From: JABMRP01 sp964444795
Lineage (GTDB): Bacteria; Planctomycetota; Planctomycetia; Pirellulales; Thermoguttaceae
Reading direction: 5' to 3'
Length of the DNA stretch: 60,873 bases
Assembly (NCBI GenBank): GCA_964444795.1
Contig: CAYUIQ010000017.1
Coordinates: 1-60,873, forward strand
Below the pieces are notes generated by a model. The model saw only the letters and a list, made by a program, of their open reading frames with translations. It did not search any database and was not told where the DNA came from. The translations under genes were made by a program, and so were the position numbers. Shown here piece by piece: positions 33,776-42,147 of the stretch; within the stretch, counting starts at the first letter, position 1; every line of letters begins with the position of its first letter.

Positions 33776-36700
33776 TCACCGCACCTTCCGGTAACATGCC
33801 AGACTGCCGTCGGTCAGCGACAGAAACAGCCCCGCACGCGAGGCGATCATTCCGTCGAACACCGGCTCGACGTCGAGCTTCCGCTGGCCCAACACCTTGC
33901 CGTCGCCGGCCGAGACAATCGCCAGCCGGGCGCCGCGCCGGCCGTCGAACGCCGCGTAGGGATCCGCCTTCTCCAGCACGTCGGGCGGTCCGGCCACGAA
34001 CAGCAACTCGCCCGCCTTGACCATGCCGCGAACGCGAATCGCGAGCGTGGAGGCCCAAAGCGGCGGTTCGGCGCGGGTGTAGCCGATCATCTTATCCAGC
34101 CCAAAAGCCGTGCTTTCCAGCTTCCGCACCTCGCTGCCGCGAGCCCGCGAGAAGTCCGACTGCGGCAGCCAGCGCACCGGGGTTCGCGATCCCGCCTCGC
34201 CGACGATCTGCGGTTCGGTCGTGTTCTTGTCGGCAAACAGCAGGTAGCCGTCGGTGGCCGGGAAGAACATCGGGCTATGGACGTTTCGGCGGGGAAAGTA
34301 CTTCACGCCAAACGTCTCCTTATCGTCGAAGACCAGCAACTGGCCGGCTTTCGGCGCCTGATTGGCAAGCTGGAAGCCGGGCCAGCGCTTCGAATACATC
34401 CAAAACGTGCGATTGTAGCCCGAGCCGTCGAGAAGTCCCGCGGTCGAGAATAAGTGCAACCCCACGTCCACGGCCCCCTTGCTCGAAAGCACCGGCGTGT
34501 TGACCTGCTCTAGCTCGGGCGTGAGTTTCTTCTGCCGCATGTAGAGGAATCCGTCTTCGGCGACCAGCACATCGCAGTTGGCGCCGGTCGTATAGAACGA
34601 AACCTCGCGGCCGCCGGAGTCCTCGGGAAACGGTCCTTCAATCACCGTGCGATACTTGATCGCGCCGCTCGTGGGATCGAGCCCGTAGACACGGACGCCG
34701 CCGTCGAGATACGTTGAGCGACCGGCCGTGCAGTAGGCCACGCCGTCGTGCATGAGGATACTACCGTGGACGGGCCAGACCGATTCGAGTTGGTCGAACG
34801 CCCCGATGCGCCGATCGGCCGGCGCGGCCGTCAACCGCCAGACCAGCTCGCCGTCGGAAGCTCGAAGGCAGTAGACGCGTCCGTCGGCCGAGCCGAACAA
34901 AACGAGCCCGCGCCAGACGGTCGGCGGCGAATCGATCCGTCCGCCGGCCGTAAACTGCCAAAGCGGTTTCCCCGCCGCGGTGTCCAGGGCATGGACCGTG
35001 TGGGCATCGCTGGCGGCAACCAGTACCCGATCACCGGCCACCACCGGTTGGGTGAGTTTCCCGCCCAAATCGACGCGCCACGCTTGCGCGGCATCGGCGC
35101 CGACGGTGGCCGGCGTTGAACCGCTTCGTGCCGCGTCGTGCCGGTAGGTGGGCCAATTGCCCGGCTCGGCCGCTTCGCCGTCGAGTTCTACGCTACCGTA
35201 GGCGGGGCCCTTCTCGAGTCGCTTTTCATCGGCGAGCATCTCCACCGGCGAATCGGCTTTTACGGCCGTAAACCCGAGGATCTTCGAGCCGGGGTGACAG
35301 AAGCACTGGTCGGCCGGAACATAGATCATGCCGTTGCACGGCAGGATACCGTACTTGCAGGCTCCGCGAAGCCAGTTGTTCTGGGAATGGCCCTCTCCCG
35401 TGAGATCCACAAACTCGATCCCCTCCATCCCGGTCAGCAGGAACCGCTCGGTGGCCTTGTTTCGATAGCAGCGGTGATGGTGTTCCGGGCTGCGCAGCTC
35501 GCGAGCGATCACCTTCCGCTTCTCCTTGCCCGTGCGAAGATCCATGCCCACGGCCATCACATGGGCGCTCTTGCCGCCGATTTTAGGGCGTCCCTTCTCG
35601 TCGGTCTCGCCGGTGATCGACGCCACGCCGCGCCACACCAGTCCGTCGGACACGAACAGGTCGGAACTCTCGAACCCGCCAATCGAATAGCTCGGCTTCT
35701 GCCACAACGGGGCGCCGTCTTTGAGATCATAAGCCTCGATGAAGTTACCGCCGGAAAGGACCGCCACGCGATCGACCGTGACCATGGTCTTAGCGCTGGT
35801 CTTCTTCATTTCGGTCCGCCAAAGTTGCTCGCCCGTATCGAGACTTCGACAGACCAACTCGCGGCCCGACTGATGCACGATGCGGCCGGAGTCGATGGCC
35901 AAGAAGCTCGGCTTGATCGCCACAATCCCCTGGCTCCACAACACGCGGCCCGACTTTCCGTCGACTGCGACCAAGCGGCTGGGGCTCGGCTGATCCTCGC
36001 CACGGCGCTGGTCGGTCTCGGTTGCCATCTCATGGATGTAAACCACGACGACGCCGCCCGAGACGAGGATCTCTCGCGTGTTGTTTGTTTCTTCGACGAC
36101 GTGCAACGTCTTGCCGGTAGCCGCGTCGAGAATCGATAGGGGATGCCGATATCCGGCCGTGACGTAAAGCCGATCGCCGTCGACGACCAACCGCCGCTGA
36201 TTCTCGAGGGGGACATCGGTACGTCCGGCTCGCAGCTTGGTCCAATCCTTGCCCGCCCAACGTTCGCGGTTCCACTGCCGCCATCCCCAACCTTCCAGCG
36301 GTCGCTTCCAGAGAAGTTTTCCGTTGAAGGCATCGCGGCAGACGAGCGACCATCGGTCGGGCAGACGTTCGTCGACGATGCCGATCAGCCCTTCGTCCAA
36401 GATATAGAAGATTCGCCCACCGCCGCAAACCGACGCCTGCACACCCGAGGGCGTTTCGTGGCTTCGCAGCCACAAGGGCGGGGCCAGCCATTGGAGTTGG
36501 CGCGGCGGACCGACGACCGTGTCTTGGGCCACGGCGTTGTTGTCCGGACCGTGGAGGAAGTGGGTCCACTCGTCGATTTCCGCCGGTCGTGGCTTGGGGT
36601 GCATCTTCATCGAGCCGTCATTGTGTTTCACGTAAGCCACGCCGCCGGGGGCGAGCACGCGCATCATCTCATCGAGCGAAACGTCGCCCGGCTCCTCGGC

Positions 36701-37051
36701 CACGACGAGGTTAATCAGGTTGTCGGTATAGGGGAGCGTCGCGCCCGACAGGTGCTCGACCGAGACGGGCCCGTAAAGCCCCAGCGACCGGATGTGTTCC
36801 CTGGCCGGCCGGACTTTCACCGCATCGGCCTGTAGGCCGTGAACCGTGTATCGGTCATCGGCCCTTAGCGCGGCGGTCAGCTTTCCGTCGCCGCATCCGA
36901 GGTGAACGATGATACCGCCCCGAATGCCGGTCGTTTCGAGAATGCCCGCGGCCTCGCTGGCCGCCTTGTCCGGTGCGGCGGCGTATGCCGACAGATGCCA
37001 GGACATGAGCAGTCCCAATAGTACGGAAGTACCGATGACGGTGTTTCGCAT
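33776..37051 (-). CDS. SAM-methyltransferase / PQQ-type beta-propeller fusion
   Basis: A 1091-residue exported protein with a signal peptide (residues 1-26). Residues 30-170 are a class I methyltransferase fold (IIVHLGCGDGKLTAAL, about 47-62; VLAPGGVAYVKH near 145). The remainder is a pyrrolo-quinoline-quinone-like beta-propeller with repeated blade motifs such as GKLLWKRPLEG, SGRVLWSQG, GKPLWQFTAGG and DGELVWRL, roughly two propellers in length. The ATG at 37051 has GAGGAG. Such fusions are seen in planctomycetes. No cofactor ligand set for PQQ can be confirmed. A methyltransferase domain with a signal peptide is odd, since SAM is cytoplasmic, so it may be a degenerate binding domain. Confidence 0.85.
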   Translation of the reverse strand: MRNTVIGTSVLLGLLMSWHLSAYAAAPDKAASEAAGILETTGIRGGIIVHLGCGDGKLTAALRADDRYTVHGLQADAVKVRPAREHIRSLGLYGPVSVEHLSGATLPYTDNLINLVVAEEPGDVSLDEMMRVLAPGGVAYVKHNDGSMKMHPKPRPAEIDEWTHFLHGPDNNAVAQDTVVGPPRQLQWLAPPLWLRSHETPSGVQASVCGGGRIFYILDEGLIGIVDERLPDRWSLVCRDAFNGKLLWKRPLEGWGWRQWNRERWAGKDWTKLRAGRTDVPLENQRRLVVDGDRLYVTAGYRHPLSILDAATGKTLHVVEETNNTREILVSGGVVVVYIHEMATETDQRRGEDQPSPSRLVAVDGKSGRVLWSQGIVAIKPSFLAIDSGRIVHQSGRELVCRSLDTGEQLWRTEMKKTSAKTMVTVDRVAVLSGGNFIEAYDLKDGAPLWQKPSYSIGGFESSDLFVSDGLVWRGVASITGETDEKGRPKIGGKSAHVMAVGMDLRTGKEKRKVIARELRSPEHHHRCYRNKATERFLLTGMEGIEFVDLTGEGHSQNNWLRGACKYGILPCNGMIYVPADQCFCHPGSKILGFTAVKADSPVEMLADEKRLEKGPAYGSVELDGEAAEPGNWPTYRHDAARSGSTPATVGADAAQAWRVDLGGKLTQPVVAGDRVLVAASDAHTVHALDTAAGKPLWQFTAGGRIDSPPTVWRGLVLFGSADGRVYCLRASDGELVWRLTAAPADRRIGAFDQLESVWPVHGSILMHDGVAYCTAGRSTYLDGGVRVYGLDPTSGAIKYRTVIEGPFPEDSGGREVSFYTTGANCDVLVAEDGFLYMRQKKLTPELEQVNTPVLSSKGAVDVGLHLFSTAGLLDGSGYNRTFWMYSKRWPGFQLANQAPKAGQLLVFDDKETFGVKYFPRRNVHSPMFFPATDGYLLFADKNTTEPQIVGEAGSRTPVRWLPQSDFSRARGSEVRKLESTAFGLDKMIGYTRAEPPLWASTLAIRVRGMVKAGELLFVAGPPDVLEKADPYAAFDGRRGARLAIVSAGDGKVLGQRKLDVEPVFDGMIASRAGLFLSLTDGSLACYRKVR

Positions 37052-37218
37052 GTCAGTCTCCTCGGAAAAGTAGATTTCTGCTTTCGATGGTTTGCTATCG
37101 AGGCGGCCGGCGTCAAAGTTCTTCGCATCGGACCGCGGCGACGGGGAAAGGTCGGCCACAGTATACCGCACGGAGACACAAGGTGGAAACCCATGGGGGC
37201 CTTGCGATGGGCGGGGTC

Positions 37219-37247
37219 GGGAGACCCGCGCCCCAGCGCGGGCTCCC
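37219..37247. repeat. Palindromic repeat in divergent promoter region
   Basis: GGGAGACCCGCG...CGCGGGCTCCC forms a hairpin with one bulged base, between the divergent propeller gene and the kinase relic. Confidence 0.6.
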
Positions 37248-37248
37248 T

Positions 37249-37277
37249 TTGCATCCCTCCCCATGGGAGGTTATAAT
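37249..37277 (+). promoter_or_regulatory. Sigma70-like promoter before the kinase relic
   Basis: A perfect TATAAT at 37272-37277 with a poor TTGCAT at 37249-37254, spacer 17. AGGAA lies 6 bases before the ATG at 37305. The broken gene has thus kept expression signals. Confidence 0.4.
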
Positions 37278-37304
37278 CGGGTCTTTGCTCCGTAGGAATC
37301 ATTC

Positions 37305-37812
37305 ATGCCGGTCAGTCTTCGACAATTCAGCCAGCGGCTTGCCCGAAGCGGGCTCTTTTCCGACGAAGAGTTATCCGCGTTTGCAGAGGGGCTTCCAGCG
37401 GACAAACAGCCCAGCGATGCCCAGGGGCTCGCTCGGGAATTGATTCTGGCCAAGAAGCTGACCGAGTATCAGGCACGAGGCCGATCACCGGCCCGACATC
37501 TACTCGCTGGGCTGTACGTTCTATCGCATTCTGACCGGCAAACCGGTCTACTCGGGCGAGACGCTGGTCAACGTGTTGATGGGCCATCGCGAGGGCCGGA
37601 TTCCTTCGTTGCGGGAAGCCCGTGAGGGAGTATCCGAAGCCGCCATCCGTAAAGTACGCCTCCGTCGGCTTGAGCCCGAGGCCACCGGCGACGTGCTCAA
37701 GGACTCCTCCGGCAACGGTCACGACGGCAAGATCGTCGGCGCAAAATGGGTCAAGGTCGAGCCGCAAGCCGCGCCGTCTACTGTTGGGTCCGACGCCGAA
37801 GAATATCGTTGA
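37305..37812 (+). pseudogene. Chimeric relic: kinase N-terminus, kinase C-lobe piece and LamG piece
   Basis: Three fragments are joined. First, residues 1 to about 57 from ATG 37305 match the leader of planctomycete Ser/Thr kinases (QFSQRLARSGLFSDEELSAF, then LARELILAKKLTEYQ). Second, after a +1 frame change near 37480 the DNA encodes ADHRPDIYSLGCTFYRIL and then GHREGRIPSLREAR, which is the kinase C-lobe from subdomain IX on. About 190 residues including the ATP site and catalytic loop are missing. Third, from about 37650 the same frame encodes RLEPEATGDVLKDSSGNGHD then GKIVGAKWV, a LamG/concanavalin-type start, and ends at 37812. The product cannot be a working kinase. Confidence 0.85.
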
Positions 37813-37878
37813 ATCGGAGGCAATGCCCGCAGGTAGCGTCCCACGGCCCAAACACTCCCAGAGGGAGAGGCGAGTGCT

Positions 37879-40125
37879 CTACGGTTCGCCTCGCGGCTCG
37901 ACACCCAGCAGGTGGCGAACGAAGTAGTCCGCCCGGCGACGCTCGCCGTAGCGTCCACCCACGCCGTGGCCGGCGCCGGGGATGAAGAGGAGGTCGAAAT
38001 CCTTGTCGGCCTTGATCAGCGCGTTGACCACTTGCAGGGTCGAGGCCGGGGGAACGTTGGTGTCCATCTCGCCGACGATCAGCAGCAGTTTGCCCTGGAG
38101 CTTGTGAGCGTAGGTCACGTTGGAGCACTCGGCGTAGTGTGGTCCCACGGGCCAGCCCATCCACTGCTCGTTCCACCAGATCTTGTCCATGCGATTGTCG
38201 TGACAACCGGCGTCGGAGACCGCCACCTTGTAGAAATCGGGATAGTCCAGCATCGCCCGGGTCGAACTCTGCCCGCCGGCCGAACCGCCGAAAATACCGA
38301 TCCGCGTGAGGTCCATCTGAGGATACTTCGCGGCGGCCGCCTTGATCCAGAGTACCCGATCGGGAAACCCCGAGTCGGCCAGATTCTGGAAGCAGACGTC
38401 GTGAAAGGCCTTCGAGCGGTGCGACGTACCCATGCCGTCGATCTGCACCAGAATGAATCCCAACTCGGCCATCGACTGGGCCGAATGACAGGATTTGAAT
38501 GACTTGGGTACAAACGCCCCCTGCGGCCCGGCGTAGATCTTCTCGATGATCGGGTACTTCTTCTCGGGATCGAAATTGGTCGGCCGGAAGATCACGCCGT
38601 GGATGTCGGTCTCCCCGTCGCGCCCCTTGGCCGTGAATCGTTCGGGTGTTTGCCATCCGGCCTCGGTCAGGGCGCTGCTGTCGGCCTTTTCCAACTGGCA
38701 GACCAGTGAGCCGTCGGCGGTGCGGCGCAACTCGGTGACCGGCGCCATGTCGACGCGCGAGTAGGTGTCGATCAAGAACTTGCCGTCGGGCGAGTAGCGG
38801 ATCGAGTGCGTGCCGTCGCCCTCGGTGAGGATAATCAGGTCCGAGCCGTCGAAATTGACGCGGCAGTAGTGAATGTAGTACGGGTCTTGCCCGGGATGAA
38901 TACCGCCGGCGCGGAACCAGATCCGCCGCTTCTCCGCATCGACCCGCTCCACGCCGCGCATCACCCACGGGCCCTTGGTGATCTGGTTCTTCACCTCGCC
39001 GGTTTTCGCGTCGTAGAGATAGAGATGATTCCAGCCGTCGCGTTCCGAAGCCCAGATGATTTCGTCGGTCTTGTCGGCGAAGTGGAGGAACTGTTTGCCG
39101 CTGTAGCAGATGAACGTCTTGCTCTGTTCGTCGACAATCGGCGTGGCTTTGCCGGTCTCCGCGTCGACGGCGATAATCCGCACCACCTGATGCCCGCGCT
39201 GGTTGTAGTAAAACGTGAACCGGCTGCCGTCACCGTCCCAGCGCACGCGGTCGAGGCTCCAGGGGTTGGAAAAGAGATTGTCGGCCAGCGGGATTTCCTG
39301 CTTCGATTGGACGTCGAACAAGTGCGGCTTGGATATCCTCACCGCATCGCCCGGCTTGGCATACTCGCGCGTATGCAACTTCGGCTGAACCTGATCCGCC
39401 GGCGACGACTCGATCAGATACACCTTGCGGTGTTGGCCGTCCTTGGTACGCAAGGCCACCAGTTTCCGTGAATCGGGCGACCAGTGGACTCTCCCCGAGT
39501 AACCGTCCTCGGGCGTACCATCGGTGGTTAGTACGCACTCTTCGGCGGTCTCCTTGCAGCGGAGGTGCAGATTGTCGTCGGTAATGAACGTCTCCCATTG
39601 GCCATCGGGCGAGGTGGTGCCCCGATGGTCGGAATGCCCGCGAGGCCCGTGCGCCCCGCGCCGGTGACGCCGCGACTCGGCCTCGGCGGTCGGCTCTGCC
39701 GACTTCTCCAGGGCATAGGTGTCGAGGTTACACTGCCAGTCGTCCTTGGCGCGGAAGCGGAGCGTGTGTTCGTCCTGGAGAAACTCGATCCGCTCGATTG
39801 GAAGCCGTGTCGGCTCGCACTGCTCACCGGTGGCCTTTGACAGGGCCTCGGCCATTCGCCGGTGATCGAACGCCGGGCGGCGCGTTGCCTGGCCGGTATC
39901 TACGACGACGAACTCCCGACCGCCGTCTCGCAAGTCGTTGCGATACCAGAATCGCGTCTTCTCGGCAAACCAATTCGGGGTGATTCCGGCCTTGAAGACC
40001 TTGTTCTGAAACCGTTTCTCCAACTCCGCGGCCCGCTGATAATCGGCACGAGTTCCCTGCGCCCGCGCCGACGCAGTAGAGGCGACAACCAGGGTAAAGA
40101 AGACAAACGTCCGAAACCTTGTCAT
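37879..40125 (-). CDS. Secreted S9 prolyl oligopeptidase (DPP IV-like)
   Basis: A 748-residue serine peptidase with a signal peptide (residues 1-22). Residues about 90-490 form the DPP IV N-terminal beta-propeller, with blade motifs such as RVHWSPDSRKLVAL and SIRYSPDGKFLIDT. Residues 510-748 form the catalytic alpha/beta-hydrolase. Ser615 lies in GIFGGSAGGQS, Asp688 in GEMDTNVPP and His720 in PGAGHGVGG. It would release dipeptides from the N-terminus of peptides outside the cytoplasm. A His/Arg-rich insertion (about 150-168) is unusual. It is in the same direction as the next two genes, with a 51-base gap to the lipase-like gene. Confidence 0.94.
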   Translation of the reverse strand: MTRFRTFVFFTLVVASTASARAQGTRADYQRAAELEKRFQNKVFKAGITPNWFAEKTRFWYRNDLRDGGREFVVVDTGQATRRPAFDHRRMAEALSKATGEQCEPTRLPIERIEFLQDEHTLRFRAKDDWQCNLDTYALEKSAEPTAEAESRRHRRGAHGPRGHSDHRGTTSPDGQWETFITDDNLHLRCKETAEECVLTTDGTPEDGYSGRVHWSPDSRKLVALRTKDGQHRKVYLIESSPADQVQPKLHTREYAKPGDAVRISKPHLFDVQSKQEIPLADNLFSNPWSLDRVRWDGDGSRFTFYYNQRGHQVVRIIAVDAETGKATPIVDEQSKTFICYSGKQFLHFADKTDEIIWASERDGWNHLYLYDAKTGEVKNQITKGPWVMRGVERVDAEKRRIWFRAGGIHPGQDPYYIHYCRVNFDGSDLIILTEGDGTHSIRYSPDGKFLIDTYSRVDMAPVTELRRTADGSLVCQLEKADSSALTEAGWQTPERFTAKGRDGETDIHGVIFRPTNFDPEKKYPIIEKIYAGPQGAFVPKSFKSCHSAQSMAELGFILVQIDGMGTSHRSKAFHDVCFQNLADSGFPDRVLWIKAAAAKYPQMDLTRIGIFGGSAGGQSSTRAMLDYPDFYKVAVSDAGCHDNRMDKIWWNEQWMGWPVGPHYAECSNVTYAHKLQGKLLLIVGEMDTNVPPASTLQVVNALIKADKDFDLLFIPGAGHGVGGRYGERRRADYFVRHLLGVEPRGEP

Positions 40126-40176
40126 GCGTGGAACCTCGCAAGCGCGGGACCAAGCCCGCCGGTAGCATCCGGTGGG

Positions 40177-41940
40177 TCATGGGGATGGTGGAGTTGGTAG
40201 CCCTGTTTCGATCAGGTGCCGGTTCAGAATACGCACGATCTCTTGAATTGTACAGGGATGATGGTGAAGATCCGCGTGCTTGGCATCGACGAGTCGCTCG
40301 GTGGCCACGCCGGGATGTCTCGCGCTGGACACGGGCACGACGCCGTCGGCCGGGCCGCCGGCCAGCATTCGCCGGCCGGTGCCGATGATCGAATGCAAGG
40401 TCACTTCGGAGGAGGCGGGAAGGCGACGGATTGCCTCCAGCAGCGGATTGTCCGGTTCCAGCATATCCACGCTGGCCGGAATCCTCCGATGCAGTTGCCG
40501 CGCGAAAACGCCCGGGTTGTTTCGCAGGAGCTGTTGTAGATCCGCGGTCCGGTCTTGCGGTTGCTTTACCATCCGCGAGGCGAGGCGTCCCAGAAGTCTC
40601 TTGGCCCAGGACGAGCCGCCGTGTGGCGTGCCGATGAAGATCACGCGTTTGACCGAAGGCTGCGGCTGGAAGAAGCAGAGCCTGGACAACGTCTCGCGTT
40701 GCTCCGGCGTTGCGCGAATTCGATCCAGCGGCACTCTGGCGATGGCATCCCACAAGAGAGTGTTGGCGTGGGTCACTTGGAGCTTGGCGACGAGGCCGCC
40801 CATGCTGTGGCCGATGAGCACCATCCGCGAAAGAGCCGGGTCTCGGCCTTCCGGATCCAACGTCTGTAATACGGCCTGGCATTCTTCCCGAAAAGACGCC
40901 GCGGACCTCAAGAACGGCTCGCCCGTGGGATATCGGAAAACCCAGATCTGATAGCGGTCGATCAGGTCCGCTCGGGCGCGGATCTCGTTGCCCACGTCGG
41001 CCCAAGTCAAGGGTTCGGACAACAATCCATGGACAACGATCAGGGGGATCTTACCCGGCTGGTACGGTTCGAGCATGGTCAGTTTCGCCGTGGCCGTCGA
41101 AAGGCCGGGCTGAAGAAAGGCGGCCAGGGCATCGCTCTTGGTCGTCTTCAGCAGATAGGCAATCGGCGCCGAAATATCGGTCGCCAGTCGAAGGTCGTGT
41201 CCACCGACCTTCGCGTTCTGGACACGCAGAGGGTCGTAGAGCACAAGCGTCATGGAGTGTGGATCATGGTCCTCGGTATCGTGGCTGCGTCGCAAAACGG
41301 CCGTCGCGGCGAAGAACTGTCGCGGAGCGTGGAACCGCTCCAAGGTGTCGTGTTGGCGCATAACGAGCAGAGGCACGCCGAGCCCCGCGCGCCGGTAAAC
41401 GGTCGCCAAGCCGCTCTCATTGCCGCTTCCGGTGACCAGGAGTCGACTGAAGTCTTCCCGCTTCCAAGGGAACCCCTCGTGGATGACCGGAATCATCGTC
41501 GAACCGGTGCGCGTGTTAACCAAGAGGCCTGTTGCCGGGTCGAGCCGCCCAAAGTGTTGTCCGGCGCGGACGAGACGGGCGAGGCTCCGATGGTAGAGCG
41601 ACCAGGCGCTTCGGTAGGGCTGTTCGTGCGTGCGTTTGGCGCCATGGGCCAGTTCAATGCAGCGCCAAGAAAGCTGCGTCGCGTCGAAATAGCCGTCAAC
41701 ACAGCGCTCGGAACCGTGCAACTGGCTTGCACCAGCGGAGGCATACGCTCGCCGGGCCGCATTCAGAACGTCTTCCACACCACGCGCACCGTCGGCAACC
41801 GCCCTCGACTCGTCGGGGGCCGCCGCAACTTGTCCACCGATGCCGATAGCCAATAGGCAACCGAACAGGACGGCTCCCCGTACCATTCGGCAACCGGGAA
41901 GTCTTTGTGCTTCGGTGGGACGTCCGGTTTGAAAGATCAT
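40177..41940 (-). CDS. Secreted lipase-like alpha/beta hydrolase
   Basis: A 587-residue protein with a signal region to about residue 42 (hydrophobic VLFGCLLAIGIGG). The catalytic domain starts near 290 with IPLIVVHGLLSEP. The nucleophile elbow is VLIGHSMGG with Ser379. A probable Asp lies in GPADGVVP near 535 and a His in KHADLHHHP near 560. The N-terminal 250 residues are unassigned and contain many Arg and His. The ATG at 41940 has AGGAGAG upstream; an alternative is Met19. Likely an esterase or lipase in the periplasm. Confidence 0.85.
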   Translation of the reverse strand: MIFQTGRPTEAQRLPGCRMVRGAVLFGCLLAIGIGGQVAAAPDESRAVADGARGVEDVLNAARRAYASAGASQLHGSERCVDGYFDATQLSWRCIELAHGAKRTHEQPYRSAWSLYHRSLARLVRAGQHFGRLDPATGLLVNTRTGSTMIPVIHEGFPWKREDFSRLLVTGSGNESGLATVYRRAGLGVPLLVMRQHDTLERFHAPRQFFAATAVLRRSHDTEDHDPHSMTLVLYDPLRVQNAKVGGHDLRLATDISAPIAYLLKTTKSDALAAFLQPGLSTATAKLTMLEPYQPGKIPLIVVHGLLSEPLTWADVGNEIRARADLIDRYQIWVFRYPTGEPFLRSAASFREECQAVLQTLDPEGRDPALSRMVLIGHSMGGLVAKLQVTHANTLLWDAIARVPLDRIRATPEQRETLSRLCFFQPQPSVKRVIFIGTPHGGSSWAKRLLGRLASRMVKQPQDRTADLQQLLRNNPGVFARQLHRRIPASVDMLEPDNPLLEAIRRLPASSEVTLHSIIGTGRRMLAGGPADGVVPVSSARHPGVATERLVDAKHADLHHHPCTIQEIVRILNRHLIETGLPTPPSP

Positions 41941-42068
41941 GGCGATACTCTCCTGCCTTTCGTCCAGATGCTGCCTGGAGAACTTCGCCCGCGGGGATCA
42001 GCAACGGACGACAAGCAGGCTGAGTTCACGGTTCGAAGAAAGCCCGGTTACCCGAGCCCACTCAATGA

Positions 42069-42106
42069 CCCGACCGCCGGTGCGAAAGGCGGCAACGGCG
42101 GTCGGG
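42069..42106. terminator. Hairpin downstream of the HEAT-repeat gene
   Basis: CCCGACCGCCG (42069-42079) and CGGCGGTCGGG (42096-42106) form an 11-base perfect stem with a 16-base loop. No T tract follows on the minus strand, so it is a stable hairpin rather than a sure intrinsic terminator. Confidence 0.4.
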
Positions 42107-42147
42107 CGTTTGGCTGGGTTAGTCTTTCAGAAGGCTGACGTTTCGGC

